This document shows, piece by piece, positions 20,746 to 31,590 of a stretch of DNA of 64,000 bases. Source of the stretch: Anticarsia gemmatalis (lineage: Eukaryota; Arthropoda; Insecta; Lepidoptera; Erebidae); assembly GCF_050436995.1 (NCBI RefSeq), contig NC_134766.1, positions 5,890,001-5,954,000 of the forward strand. The letters run 5' to 3'. Made by a program: the position numbers and the translations under genes. Positions within the stretch are counted from its first letter, which is position 1; each line of letters begins with the position of its first letter. The notes under the pieces are model-generated. The model was not told the DNA's origin. It made no database searches and saw only the letters and a list, made by a program, of their open reading frames with translations.

Positions 20746-23556
20746 ATGTCTGAATTTCGGGACTGGTACAATAGTGTACCGTTTTTTACTAGATACTGGC
20801 TGACATTCACGATAGGGCTCAGTATTCTGGGCCGGTTTGGACTGGTTAGCCCTACTTACTTGTTTTTGGACTTCTATCCCTTCATAAACAAGTTTCAGGT
20901 GAGTGAGAGTATACCATCCATGAACTTAGTTTAGCGGCTTATTATTATTAAGGTACAAACAAACAAAAGCTTCAATAATTATGATTAATCTGTTGTAATT
21001 AACAAAGCAGCTTTATTTTGTTTGAACACTCATGCATTTTAGATGTTTATAAAAATACACAGGCAAGCATACTGCTGCTTGTGTACAAGGCAAAAATGAT
21101 CATTTTTGAGACCTATATAATAAGTAATAACTGCAAATAATCTTGTTATGTTTCAATGTTGTATTGTTGATATTTATTGTTTGAAAATCTTCAGTTAATT
21201 TATCTCTGTACATAGGTGTTCTGAATTCAAAATTGTTTGTCTTTCTTTGAATCTGCTGTTTAGCATATAAAATAGGAAAACAATCATAAAAAATTTAGTA
21301 AATCTGTTGAAAAAAAATTAAAGGCTCTAACAAACTACTAACCTATTTGGTGAGGATTTTGATAGAAGTGTAGGCCTGTACTTCTTCCAACAATAATATT
21401 ACATACATACATTAAATCACACCATTTTCCCATAGACTATTATAAACTCTCTTTATGTCATTAGGTTTAGAATGATTATAGCACAATGACTCATTCTTGT
21501 AATTCAAGTTATAATCAATTGGTGTCACAATAAAGTGAGTAAGCATTTTCTATATGCTTAATAAGTATGTCACAACACTTTGTATACATTGGTTAAAACC
21601 AAATATTTTAATTTAAAAAAAAAAATTGTATGAAAAAAAAAGTTCCTCTGTTGATTTGTTTATGGTCTTCAAATCTTACATCTTCACTTTATTTTAATTC
21701 TTTGTTTTTTTTTACAGATATGGAGACCATTGACAGCTCTCTTCTTCTACCCAATCAGTCCAGGCACGGGCTTCCACTTCCTCATCAACTGTTACTTCCT
21801 GTACAACTACTCTCAGAGGCTGGAGACGGGCATGTTTGCCGGCAAGCCCGCTGACTACTTCTATATGTTGCTGTTTAATTGGTTCTGCTGCGTCATCATT
21901 GGACTGCTAGTTGGATTGCCCGTATGTATATTCTATATAATAAATGTGATGGACTCAAGGACAGTATTGGGTAAAATAAGAAGGTATAACTTCAAATTAT
22001 TCTTGACAGCCTGTCCAGTCTGAAATGTAGTGTATTACGCTGCTGGTCATGAGGCTATGACTCCCAAGTCAAACAAAGACCTTTTGGGCTTTTTTAATTT
22101 CTTTAATAACATTCCTAATAATTTTCTGCAATAAAATATTATTGGTTTTTTCTAATTTACATCAGATTTTTTATAGAACAGTAGCCCCAGAGTTTTGATG
22201 TGTGCCTGATGCTGTTTAGAAAGCTCACTCCTTTCACATGGGACTAAAATTATAAATGTTGAAACACTGACTTCTCTACCTACACCTTTGAGTATAACAG
22301 GCTTTGTATAATATCTTAAAAATTCTCAGACAACATAGCAAAGTATCAATTAAGATCTCAATAACAATTATATTTTTCCATACAGATTCTAATGGACCCC
22401 ATGGTGCTGTCTGTGCTGTACGTGTGGTGCCAGTTGAATAAGGACGTGATCGTGTCGTTCTGGTTCGGCACGCGGTTCAAGGCGATGTACCTGCCCTGGG
22501 TACTGCTGGCCTTCAACCTGATCATCAGTGGAGGGTGGGTAGCCAGCACTATTCACTACTAAACTCTATTTGTAAAAAACCGACCAAGAGCAAGGAATTG
22601 CGCACGAGAATTTCCTGACCATCCATATTTACACTTATAAATGCCAATATCTGTTGCTATATGGCCCTTATAACATACTCACATCTATTTGTGGACCCCA
22701 CAAATATTTGTTCCGTGCGGGAATTGAACCGAACGCACAAACTCCCACCCAACGAACTGGTAGTGACGTGGCCACCACCTTAACCACTGCTCCAGGGACG
22801 CCGTCAATTGTTATGTTATGTATATAATATTGTTTTAATTGCAGAGGAGTGATGGAACTGCTGGGTATCCTGATCGGTCACCTGGCGTTCTTCCTGCTGT
22901 TCAAGTACCCGCAGGAGTTCGGCGGCCCCGCGCTACTCACGCCGCCTGGCTTCTTGTAAGTTTACAAAACTGATTGATATAAATAATTCCAATAAAGTCG
23001 CCCAGTACGGGTTGATTTCGCGCACTTAGGGTTGCGTATCATTTAAAGAAACGAAAAAGAAAACACGTTTGTTGTAAGGGAGCCCCCATAAATATGAATT
23101 TTATTCTTTTTCTTCTTCTGGTTCATGAGGTATAGGCTCGTGACAGACAGCCGGTAAAGTGTTTGTTAAATAAAGTTCGCCTTTTACTCTTTGCGTATGG
23201 CATCATAAAAAAAGAGTGATACAGGACATTAAACTGTGTGTAGTACACACGTGCTGTGTTTGACTAAAAATCGTGACTTTCTTTACATATCAGTCGGTTT
23301 TTAATAGTCCTAATTATTATCGTTATTTTAATTTAATTTTAAGACTTTTGACTTTAATTAACTGCCATGTACTACACCTTTGGGTAAAACAGGCATTATA
23401 TATTATGTACGTATTTTTAGGAAGCAACTGTTCCCTGACACGCGGTACGTGGGGGGTTTCGGCACGGCGCCTCAAGCGAGGGTGCCGACGCGGCCGGGCG
23501 GCACGGTGTTCGGCGGACATAACTGGGGCCGCGGACACACGCTCGGAGGCAACTGA
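20746..23556 (+). CDS. Der-1 (DERL1): Derlin-1, ER-associated degradation membrane protein, 5 exons, 250 aa
   Basis: A rhomboid-like pseudoprotease of the ER membrane that helps move misfolded proteins to the cytosol for proteasomal degradation. Coding exons are 20746-20898, 21718-21921, 22386-22534, 22845-22955 and 23421-23556, all GT-AG and in frame. The N-terminus MSEFRDWYNSVPFFTRYW is typical of the family. The conserved WR motif falls at residues 53-54, and several hydrophobic membrane segments follow, including FHFLINCYFLYNY, LFNWFCCVIIGLLVG and a GILIGHLAFFLLF helix with a GxxxG. The C-terminus HNWGRGHTLGG is the SHP box that binds p97/VCP. The length fits the family. A conserved rhomboid Ser-His dyad is not evident, as expected. 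Confidence 0.97.
22163..22322 (+). repeat. SINE fragment in Derlin-1 intron 2
   Basis: It has the layout of the 3' half of a common moth SINE: CACATGGGACTAA, a TGTTGAAAC block, then CTACACCTTTGAGTATAACAGGC and a tail. Related copies are at 5822-6026 (minus), 28668-28800, 42605-42925 and 59140-59245. Confidence 0.7.
22568..22800 (-). mobile_element. tRNA-derived SINE in Derlin-1 intron 3 (minus strand)
   Basis: On the minus strand the head at 22800-22690 contains an A-box-like TGGAGCAGTGGTTAAGGTGG and a B-box-like GGTTCAATTCC, spaced as in a tRNA gene. The rest is AT-rich tail. It is not a functional tRNA because it has no acceptor-stem pairing that I can see. Confidence 0.75.
23028..23215 (+). 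repeat. Fragment of a widespread insect LINE-tail repeat in Derlin-1 intron 4
   Basis: The stretch contains GAAAACACGTTTGTTGTA, GGGAGCCCCCATAAAT, GGTTCATGAGGTATAGGCTC and GTGACAGACAG, in an order known from a common lepidopteran interspersed repeat. It is non-coding here. Confidence 0.65.
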
Positions 23557-23559
23557 ACA

Positions 23560-23565
23560 AATAAA
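23560..23565 (+). terminator. First possible poly(A) signal of Derlin-1
   Basis: AATAAA starts three bases after the stop codon. Further AATAAA signals occur downstream, for example near 24606, 25012 and 25290, so a longer 3' UTR of 1-2 kb is equally possible. Confidence 0.4.
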
Positions 23566-24374
23566 CCCTAGTTTACACGTTTAATGTAAGATATCAACGA
23601 CGGTCCCGGTTTTTACGACGTGATTGTGGTAACACTCTTTATAGTGTACATATTGAAATGTTTACTCACTGAAGGCTAGTTTCACATTCTATAAATAAGT
23701 GTCAGGTAACCTATATGACAGTAAATGTATGAAAACTGCTGCCAAACTTTTATCTGATCTAAAAAGTTATTTGATAGATATTTAGAGGATGTGAAACAGG
23801 TCCTTATAATAGTTCATTCTGTGAGAGACTTGTAGTACAGTGATTAACGCTAGTGTCTTCCTGAGTGCGATTCTTTTAACTGACTATAGGCACATGATAT
23901 ATGCAGCAGCGTCAGCAACATGAATAACGTGAAATATAACTAATTAAACTACATTATTTTGGCAGACAGTCGCCGATAAAATCTCGTCAACATTAATCGG
24001 CGACATTGGTGTGTTGATTTTTGCAACGCGTTAAAAAAGCGCAACATAATAATATGTTTTATTAAAAACTTTTCTGTGTGTCATGTGTGCTATAGTTTCG
24101 GAAGGAATTGTTAATAGAAGCTCAATCTTCAAACCTCTGTACCTGTTGTGGATAAATATTAAATAATAAATAATAAATGAATTATAAATAAGGTTTAAAT
24201 AAAAGTATATTTGACTAATCCCTGTGGGACTTCTGTACTGCAATCACTACTTAAAATAAGGGACGCATAAATAAGAATATTTTACTATAAAGTTAATATA
24301 AATATCGATAATCTAAAAAAATATTTGTTTCAATATTGGTGTCTATGAGGCAGAGAAGCTGACACCGCCTTTTT

Positions 24375-24595
24375 TATCATATGGTTAGTGATCAATCTAG
24401 TGTCAAAGATATTCAAGTTACTCGAAGATTTCGGTAGCGGTCACCCATCTATTGAGTGACTCCACCAAGGGTTGCTTAACCCACAGATAGTTTACTAGGC
24501 AATAGGAGCCCTATTACCTCCTCATGAAGGTGTTAGCCCTCTCCCTGCCAAGTCGAAAAGACTATAGTCTAACTAGTATAATGCCCATTGGTGTA
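24375..24595 (+). repeat. GGTCACCCATCTAT repeat family, copy 1 of 4
   Basis: It carries GTGTCAAAG, GCGGTCACCCATCTAT, a GTTGCTTAACCCACAGAT block and a TTTAC block. The same ordered blocks recur at 56710-56945, 57805-57998 and 58515-58720. It is a mobile-element family of unknown class. Confidence 0.75.
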
Positions 24596-25777
24596 TACAA
24601 TATCACAAATAAAACCTAAAAGATGTCGATATTTTATGAGCTTTGTAGAGAAAACTTGTTGAATTGAATAGACTTTGTGCTCATTGAATAAGTTAGCACT
24701 CGAATGAGTTTGTATGTTTGTCTATGGGAGTGTTGTGAGTGAACTTGTTTTTTTAAAAAGGTTTGCCTGCCTTAATTTTGTTTATGAAAAAAGACAGTGG
24801 GTATTTTATAAACTTGATAACAATAAAATATTTCCCTGAAGTTTTCAATATTTGTTTGTTAAAAAAAAGTTTGGTCTTTTGCTTTTATATAATTAGTTAA
24901 GCAGCTTCCTAAATGCTTATTTTTTATTTAATCAACGAATTGGTTTACGAGTGTTAGGTTTGATTTGAAACGCGATTTTTGTAATGTTCCTTCTATAATG
25001 AATTGTCACAATAAAATATTACTCCACTAGAACCTTGCATTTATTTTAAAAGGTTTATAATATTATTCTATAAAAAATAAAAATGTCGAGTTGTGAGAGC
25101 ATGGAAACACAAGATGTTTAAGTATTTTTTTGTTTTTGGTAAATGGTAAATGTATTTATAATTCAGCGTTTATATAAAGTTTGTCTATGAAAGTATAGCA
25201 GTAATATATTTATTTATCTAGTCTTTGTTACGAAGATGTTAACATCAGGAAACCTAAATATATTTCTATAACAAAACTGTTTTAACAACAATAAAATATC
25301 AAGCAATATTTTCTATTTTTATTTTATCAGCCTGTACATCCTGAATTAAGTTCTTTTCATAAGTTTTAGTATATTACTACTTTTTTAAAACCTGTGTCTG
25401 TACAACTGCTAGGTATGAGTCCTCCCAAACTAGGGAGGGCTTAGGCCTCGAGTCCTACACTACAGTAGTCCAGATGTGGTACTACAAGTACCGATACACA
25501 TATTAATATTATAATATTAAATAGTATTGACTGTTTCAACCTTATTTTAGAATTAACATATAACATAACTTGAGATAACAGTATCAAGCCAGAATCTATC
25601 TGACTCATTTGAACAGGGAATGAAAAGATCCAAATATATAATATTGATAAATTAGTCAATAACAACAAAAAGAACTATACATATATTTTACTTGAAGCTC
25701 ATTACAACAATATACTAAACAAATGAAACTCCTTGGTAAATTAACGCATTCACTATATTACACAACTATACATATGT

Positions 25778-27327
25778 TCAATGTTTCTCTTCCTTCTCTG
25801 CAGGGCCGTGTTCCTTCTCCCACAGGGCGATGAATTCCTTCTTGCGCTGTTCTCTGCGCTTGAAGTACTCGGGGAAGTGGGCCTTTTCTAATGGATGCCA
25901 GTAGTCGAGTACCCAGTCGGGAGGAGTGACTACACGCTCATGAGCGACACCACCCTCACTCAATGCGACTGAAAATAAATATTATAGGATCAATTGCTAG
26001 TTAATTGGCCCTTATAGTAAGATTACTGATGATAGGTCGTTATTGACAGCTTTGGTGTAAAAACTATATAATTTTGCAGGAGTTTGTTTGTAAATAGAAT
26101 GTAACTGAATTTTTCTAGGTATATCATTTATCACATACTGAGGGGACTGAATCTTCTGGCAATTTATCGAAGCTTTTCAATAATCATTTGACAGAGAAGA
26201 CGAAACAAGCTATTGTATTTTGGTTATTAGGCTACTGCCACAAGAAAATCTGAACGCTTAAAGGTATCTTTATGCCACTAATTAATTTCTAAATCAGCAA
26301 TGCAAACATTGCTGCTCTTTTACTGATTTACATGTAAGGACCTACTTATAAAAAGGTATCAAAAGATAAAAATTGTACATCAATCTAACTTACATTTCCT
26401 AGGAATAGGATGCAGCTGCATGAAGAGTTCTTCCTCTCCGTCCTTGAGCATCTGAGTTGCCTTCCTCATGTCTGTCTCCTTGGCATTCTGGTTGAACCTC
26501 TCCCGGAGCAGCACAGCCTGGTAGCGGTATACATGGCTGAAATCATATTGATATAATTAGTAGTGTTTTATAAAATAAGTATGGAGGATACAGTATTTTG
26601 TAACCTGGTAAAAAGATGAGAGTAGTAGGAATTGAAACTCAAAATTTACTATGTCTTCATTCCAATAAATTGTCAATGCAGTGTTGAGCAGATAAAGTTT
26701 GCAAACCTTAAAACACTGTTATTGGAATTGTTTTAAGTGGATATAAGACCACATCTGGACTAAGACTACTTATGTTTCTAGTATTATTGACACTACCTAC
26801 ATTTCAAACTATCTCAAAATAGATGAAAACTCTGACTCCTATGTTTACTCTTAATGTAATATAAATGGTTCTTTACAAAATATGCTAAATTATGAATTTA
26901 ATATTTCTTATATCTATAACACGAGAAACTTTTTGTACAATATATAGTTTCCTACTCAAATTGTTACTTCTACCTAAATGTTGAATGTCAAATAATACAA
27001 CAATAACAAATGATTATAATAAACAATATGAAGTAATAAAATAACCTTGTAATATAAAACTTCAGAAATTAAAGAAATGAACACTGAAAGATATTATTCA
27101 TTGCAGTTTTCGTAAATATCTGAAAAAGAAGGTAAAGTATTTGGTTATGTTCCTTGCAATTACGTAATGTGATAAATAATGGGAGAAAGACAAAAGAAGG
27201 CAATATAATTTTAATAGCAGACTTACCGTCTATCGTAGTACGCTTCTAAATTGCGTAAAGCCCTTTTATAAAGGCTGCAAACCTTTTGAGAATGAGTTCG
27301 AATCCCAAGGAAGGGGACACTCGCCAT
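25778..27327 (-). CDS. ND-B22 (NDUFB9): NADH dehydrogenase (ubiquinone) 1 beta subcomplex subunit 9, 3 exons, 144 aa
   Basis: Accessory LYR-motif subunit of mitochondrial respiratory complex I, in the membrane arm. Coding exons in order of transcription are 27327-27227, 26536-26394 and 25968-25778; the GT-AG junctions keep frame. The start ATG begins MASVPFLGIRTHSQKVC. The LYR-type motif is LYKRALRNLE at 19-28. The middle exon encodes YRYQAVLLRERFNQN and a helix ending in LHPIPRKF. The last exon encodes PPDWVLDYWHPLEKA and FPEYFKRREQRKKEF, both conserved in human NDUFB9. It is shorter than the 179-residue human protein because the C-terminal extension is absent. No cleavable presequence is apparent. 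It is convergent with Derlin-1. Confidence 0.95.
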
Positions 27328-27440
27328 TTTTATTGTTTTGACTACACTGACAAATGTCAAGTGTCAAACTTAAAAACTAGTCCGGCGCTTTTTTTAAAGT
27401 CTATGGTCAGTAGGCAAAGGCATGCCGAGAGACCACCGCA
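27328..27440 (-). promoter_or_regulatory. Probable promoter and 5' UTR of NDUFB9
   Basis: The 40 bases before the start codon contain TGACAAATGTCA followed by AGTGTCA (27348-27366 in plus coordinates). The 17-mer at 27350-27366 also occurs exactly at 2113-2129. No TATA box was seen. Confidence 0.4.
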
Positions 27441-28660
27441 TGTTATTTTGGACCATGCTGTTTTCTTTAAGTCTATGGTTTTATCTTTATTTCCGTATCA
27501 GGTAAATCAAAAGATGATTAAACATTCAATTTACATTTAATAAAACATGTTTATTTGTGATACTTCACTGTATTTTAATGTACAAGTAATTGCAGTTGAA
27601 TTTTGAATCAATACCGTAATGTTTTGGGCGCCAATTTTCAAAACACTAGAATACCCGACTGTAACATTTTCGTGAACTGACAGATCAATCCTATCAAATA
27701 ATTGCTAATTTTGTAAATTTGGCTACAAAACCTTGAATAGCGAACGGAGTAGCTAAAGATTTGTTCACATCTGTTACAAGGCCGCCATGAACGCATGCAA
27801 CGAACCAGCGCAGTAACGCATCCGCTGAACAATGTCACTTTGGTTCAATTATATATGTGATTTGGAGTGGACGACCGTGTCCGGTGGCGAAGGCTTTGTA
27901 CAATCAAGCCATTAAAATAAACTACCCTGGTTTTATTGCAAAAGTTCCGATTTTAAAAACTTTATTAGCATTAAATAACTTTAAAATAGCATTAAATAAA
28001 GTAGCAGCATAGTTACAATCATACATTGTGAAGAATTTTGCATCTTACCCGAATCAACTACAATTTTATTTTATCAACCTCTTTTGGGTCGAAATAGGGG
28101 TGCCAAATGCCAATCATATGTACGAATCAACATCTATATTTATTTCAAAGAGTCGAACTTGATGTCACTGCCAAAACATGGTTATCTGATTAAATAAAAC
28201 AAGTATTTGTGAGTTACATCGTTGATTACCAGGTTATTCCTGCAAATATGACATCATTATTTAATTGCTGTTTCACTGTTACGTTACATTCGTGCCGATT
28301 GCAGTTAATTACATTTTTTTTCTTTCTTGCTGATCAGTGAATCTGCCCTTAAAGTTCTCAATCAACCTCGACAAACATAGCTTAACGTGAAAGATTGATC
28401 CGAACGGTTGTTGTCACTTAGCCACGAACTCCATAACTTATAATAATATATTTTCTCTTCAATAACATAAAACGATTGTACAGACATTAACTTATCCTTT
28501 AAAAGTTGAGGTAAGTTCAGCTCCAATGCCTCTTAAAAACCACCCATCTATAGAATAGGTACTAAAGGTTAGGTTACTTAACATTTTAATCGATTATATT
28601 ATCGACCGCTGAGCGTAAAACTTCATTCGGCACAACTACCAGAGATCACTGCTCTGGATG
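27441..28660. other. AT-rich stretch upstream of NDUFB9
   Basis: No conserved frame was seen. The patch at 27780-27900 is slightly GC-richer (CGACCGTGTCCGGTGGCG) but shows no exon. Confidence 0.45.
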
Positions 28661-28667
28661 ATAGTGT

Positions 28668-28800
28668 ATATTACTGTTGACCACGAAGTCTCAGGTTCGA
28701 TTCCCAGATCTGACTCTCTGACATTACATAGGACTTTATGGTTAATGGCGAAGTGCGGATGTATTTCACCTTCGTACAGACAGACGTGATATTATGTATA
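28668..28800 (+). mobile_element. tRNA-derived SINE, 5' truncated
   Basis: A B-box-like TCTCAGGTTCGATTCCCAGA is followed by TACATAGGACTTTATGGTTAATGGCG, GTGCGGATGTATTTC and CTTCGTACAGACAGACGTGATATTATGTA, the order seen in the other SINE copies. Confidence 0.8.
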
Positions 28801-29140
28801 AAGCTCACACAATGCCTGCACATGCCATGCCATGCACAAGATGTGCCTTTTTCTAAATAACATTTAATTAATATTTTTATGAGAGGAAAACCTATAAACT
28901 GTAGTCGAAGGTTAATGTAATGTAAGTTAAAATAGATAGTCATGTGTTGTGTGCCATTTGATCCTGAGATATGGTACGTGCTGTGCATAGAAATGAATGA
29001 TTAGATCCTGTTGATGTAAACGTATGACATGACCTGAACGCGTCATGATTTATATTGGCTTGTTACGAGACTCACCTAAGTACTTATACCTACTTAATGT
29101 TACAAAATTGTAAAGTTTGTTTGTTCAGTCTTACCGAAAG

Positions 29141-29250
29141 GTATTATAACCCAAGTAACTGGGTCGTGGAGGTCCGATAGGCAGTTACTCCATGTGTAGT
29201 TGCATCTGGTGAGACTGGAAGCCAACATAGTTGGAAGAAAGGCTATGTTT
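29141..29250 (+). repeat. GTTATAACCCAGGTAA repeat family, copy 2 of 3
   Basis: The same ordered blocks as at 6533-6665 are present, with one internal deletion. A palindromic MITE lies 31 bp further on. Confidence 0.8.
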
Positions 29251-29281
29251 AACTAACTATACAAAATCAGTGGTTGACTAA

Positions 29282-29401
29282 TGCCCGGTTTCTGAGTTCA
29301 TTTAGCGGTAGTTTATCTATTCAATAGCGTTTTTTATACTTATGAGTTTAAACGCTATTGAATAGATAACCTACGGCTAAATGTACCTCAGTTACCGGGG
29401 A
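29282..29401. mobile_element. Palindromic MITE, copy 2 of 3 (120 bp)
   Basis: It has the same arms as copy 1 with a few substitutions. The left flank is TAA (29279-29281); the right flank reads TAC, consistent with mutation after insertion. Confidence 0.86.
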
Positions 29402-29999
29402 TACGTTCATCTAAATCAGTGAGGATTTTAGAACCATTGTTGCATATTGTACAACTTAACTGATGCCAAGGAAAGAAAAAATGTGACGGTACATAAATAT
29501 AAGTACATTATCTTGACGGCACATCTGCATATAAATGCAACACATTAAAGTTAATAGAGCCATGTCGCTACTGCACGCCCTCTCAACACACTGTCGCAAT
29601 ACAATGACATTGGTGGAGTTTTAATAAGTATTAAATAAATGAGAAAACATTTACATTAGTATAAAAGTGTACGTAGTTTTTCCAAAACAATTATTTTAAG
29701 TTTGTAAAGTTTTCTGCTACTTCAGAAATAGGTAAGTTTTTTAAGATAAAAAAAAAATACCATAATCCCACTAAGTGCAGCCTATTTGTACCTATCTACA
29801 ATCAAAATATATTTTTTTAATATTTATACTTAACTTATTATTAAGTAACTATATTTAAAAAAGTACATTTATTTATTAAACTTATTAAGAAATAATTACA
29901 AACCATAGCGTACTAACGTAATACTTAACACCAAAGTACATTACCAGCTGCATTAAAATTCTATCAAAATGCAATCACGAAAAAATTGTACCGCGCGTT
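29402..29999. other. AT-rich non-coding stretch
   Basis: No gene or repeat was recognised. Confidence 0.5.
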
Positions 30000-30260
30000 A
30001 ATCGGGGTCAAAGAAAGTTAGGGAAACCGCGGCGGCGAGATGACCAATCGATGAGAACCGGTCGTGTAGCCCGGCCAATCAGAGAAATCGCGCCATCCTT
30101 TTGAAAATAGAACACTCTTCCTAGTCTATGATTCCAAAATAAGGTTTTATATCTAGAGTTGTTAATTTTAATTTTATTTTGTCGGTAAGATATTGCGTTG
30201 GTGTTTATTAGATTGGTGTGGTGTGGTAGTGAACAGCGAGTACATTGTTGTATCTATCTC
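30000..30260 (+). promoter_or_regulatory. Candidate CCAAT-box promoter, possibly the distal promoter of the CRAL-TRIO gene
   Basis: A GC-rich patch in AT-rich surroundings contains two CCAAT boxes, ACCAATCG at 30043-30050 and GCCAATCA at 30074-30081, exactly 31 bp apart. An arthropod-type initiator TCAGT lies at 30259-30263. The link to the CRAL-TRIO gene, 18 kb downstream, is inferred only because that gene has a spliced 5' UTR and no other plus-strand gene lies between. Confidence 0.4.
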
Positions 30261-30453
30261 AGTGTTGAACCGACACTCGGTGCGGTGGGTACGACTTACG
30301 ACCATCGCACTTATTTCAAATATTATTAAATTAAATATTAACTTTGTGTTAACTTCAGTGAAACATCATTCGTCAAAGATAAGTGAAAAATCCTTTAGTG
30401 GAAATACTCGAAGATTCGCTCCTGTTGGAATTTCCTCCGCTATAACTTCTTAG
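30261..30453 (+). other. Candidate non-coding first exon ending in a splice donor
   Basis: The stretch runs from the initiator TCAGT to a donor, TTAG|GTAAAT (GT at 30454-30455). It is less AT-rich than the flanks. The open frame across it shows no conserved domain, so it is read as 5' UTR. Transcript data would be needed to join it to any gene. Confidence 0.35.
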
Positions 30454-31496
30454 GTAAATATTTATTTTTTATTATTCTTTATTGCTAGTAAACATTTACG
30501 TTGGAATTTTACTCAAACTTATATTTTTATTAATTTTATTGTGAATTTAGAAATAAAAAATGTGCCATACATAATTAAAGAGAGTACTAATGGGATCACA
30601 AAAAAACAAAACTAATTTAGGTTTTGGAATATTAGTATTTATACCGATTGCCTTAAAATTTTCAAAAAAAGAAAATAGTATAATTTATACTTCATTCTAA
30701 ACGTTTTATAGAAAGTACCTACTTACCTACCTATTGTATAATCTTTATATCTTTTGATCGTTGTAGTGGGCTTACCTACGCCTATACGAGGCTATGGGGT
30801 CAAAAGTTTACATTAAAATAAGATTTCGTAATATTGAAACCTTGTTCATTAAAAACAACACAGACCTTCGCGAAATAAAACTATAAAATACGTAAAAGTA
30901 AATGACCAAGGTTTACCAGTTGAAAACGGGTCAATTACTGGGTAATTTTGTAAATTAATGGCTTCGGAAAAGGGCAAGGGCCATATTTTGGAGTCAACTT
31001 CCTACTTCCTGATATTCATCACTTTCTTGTGGTTTTTAATTAGAGATTTGTCATTTTGCGCTACAGGTTTTCTTGATATTTAATTTGAATAAAACGGCCT
31101 TACATTTTCGACAATTTCTACTTCTTTATTATAGTCAAAAAGGGTCTTATCTTGTACAAATAGTAAAGGTAGGGATGAAAAATCTTGTCATTAACATAAT
31201 TGAAAATATAAAAAAATGTTCTTGTCCGAAATGTTTGACGATCTAAAACAAAATTTTCACGGACTGAAGTAACACTTATCCGTATACCATTTAATAGAGC
31301 GATCATTAAAAAAGCAGCACTAATTCGAGATAACTCATAATTATCAGTGCATAGCTGCACAAAAAAGCTCAAAAAGCATTACCGTTACTGATTGTTCAAA
31401 TCTAGGTCTAGATTAATATTGTCGAAAGTGAAACCTCTCACTTACTGTTCACTTTCATTTGTGGGAGTTATTTTTTTAGATCATTATTATCGTTGT

Positions 31497-31590
31497 AGCC
31501 CAACCTGCCAGCCAGCGTGGTGGATTCAAGGCCTCCATTGTTCTGGAGGAGACCCTTGCTTAGCAGTGGGACAGTAATGGGTTAAAAAAA
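31497..31590 (+). repeat. CCAGCAGTGGGACAGTAA family copy
   Basis: CCAGCCAGCGTGGTGGATTC, AAGGCC, GGAGGAGACCCTTGC and AGCAGTGGGACAGTAATGGG are the family's blocks in order. Confidence 0.8.

Larger units (their letters stand above)
23557..25777. other. Convergent 3' UTR region between Derlin-1 and NDUFB9
   Basis: This 2.2 kb holds the two 3' UTRs and no conserved reading frame. It contains one dispersed repeat (24375-24595) and is otherwise AT-rich with several poly(A) signals on the plus strand. A minus-strand AATAAA (plus-strand TTTATT near 25319) could end the NDUFB9 transcript. Confidence 0.6.

Noticed and set aside
22690..22800. tRNA gene on the minus strand in a Derlin-1 intron
   Set aside because: It has promoter boxes but no clover-leaf that I can build, and an AT-rich tail follows; it is called a SINE.
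23323..23584. Overlapping plus and minus frames of 103 and 71 codons at the last Derlin-1 exon
   Set aside because: Both are out-of-frame readings of the GC-rich last exon.
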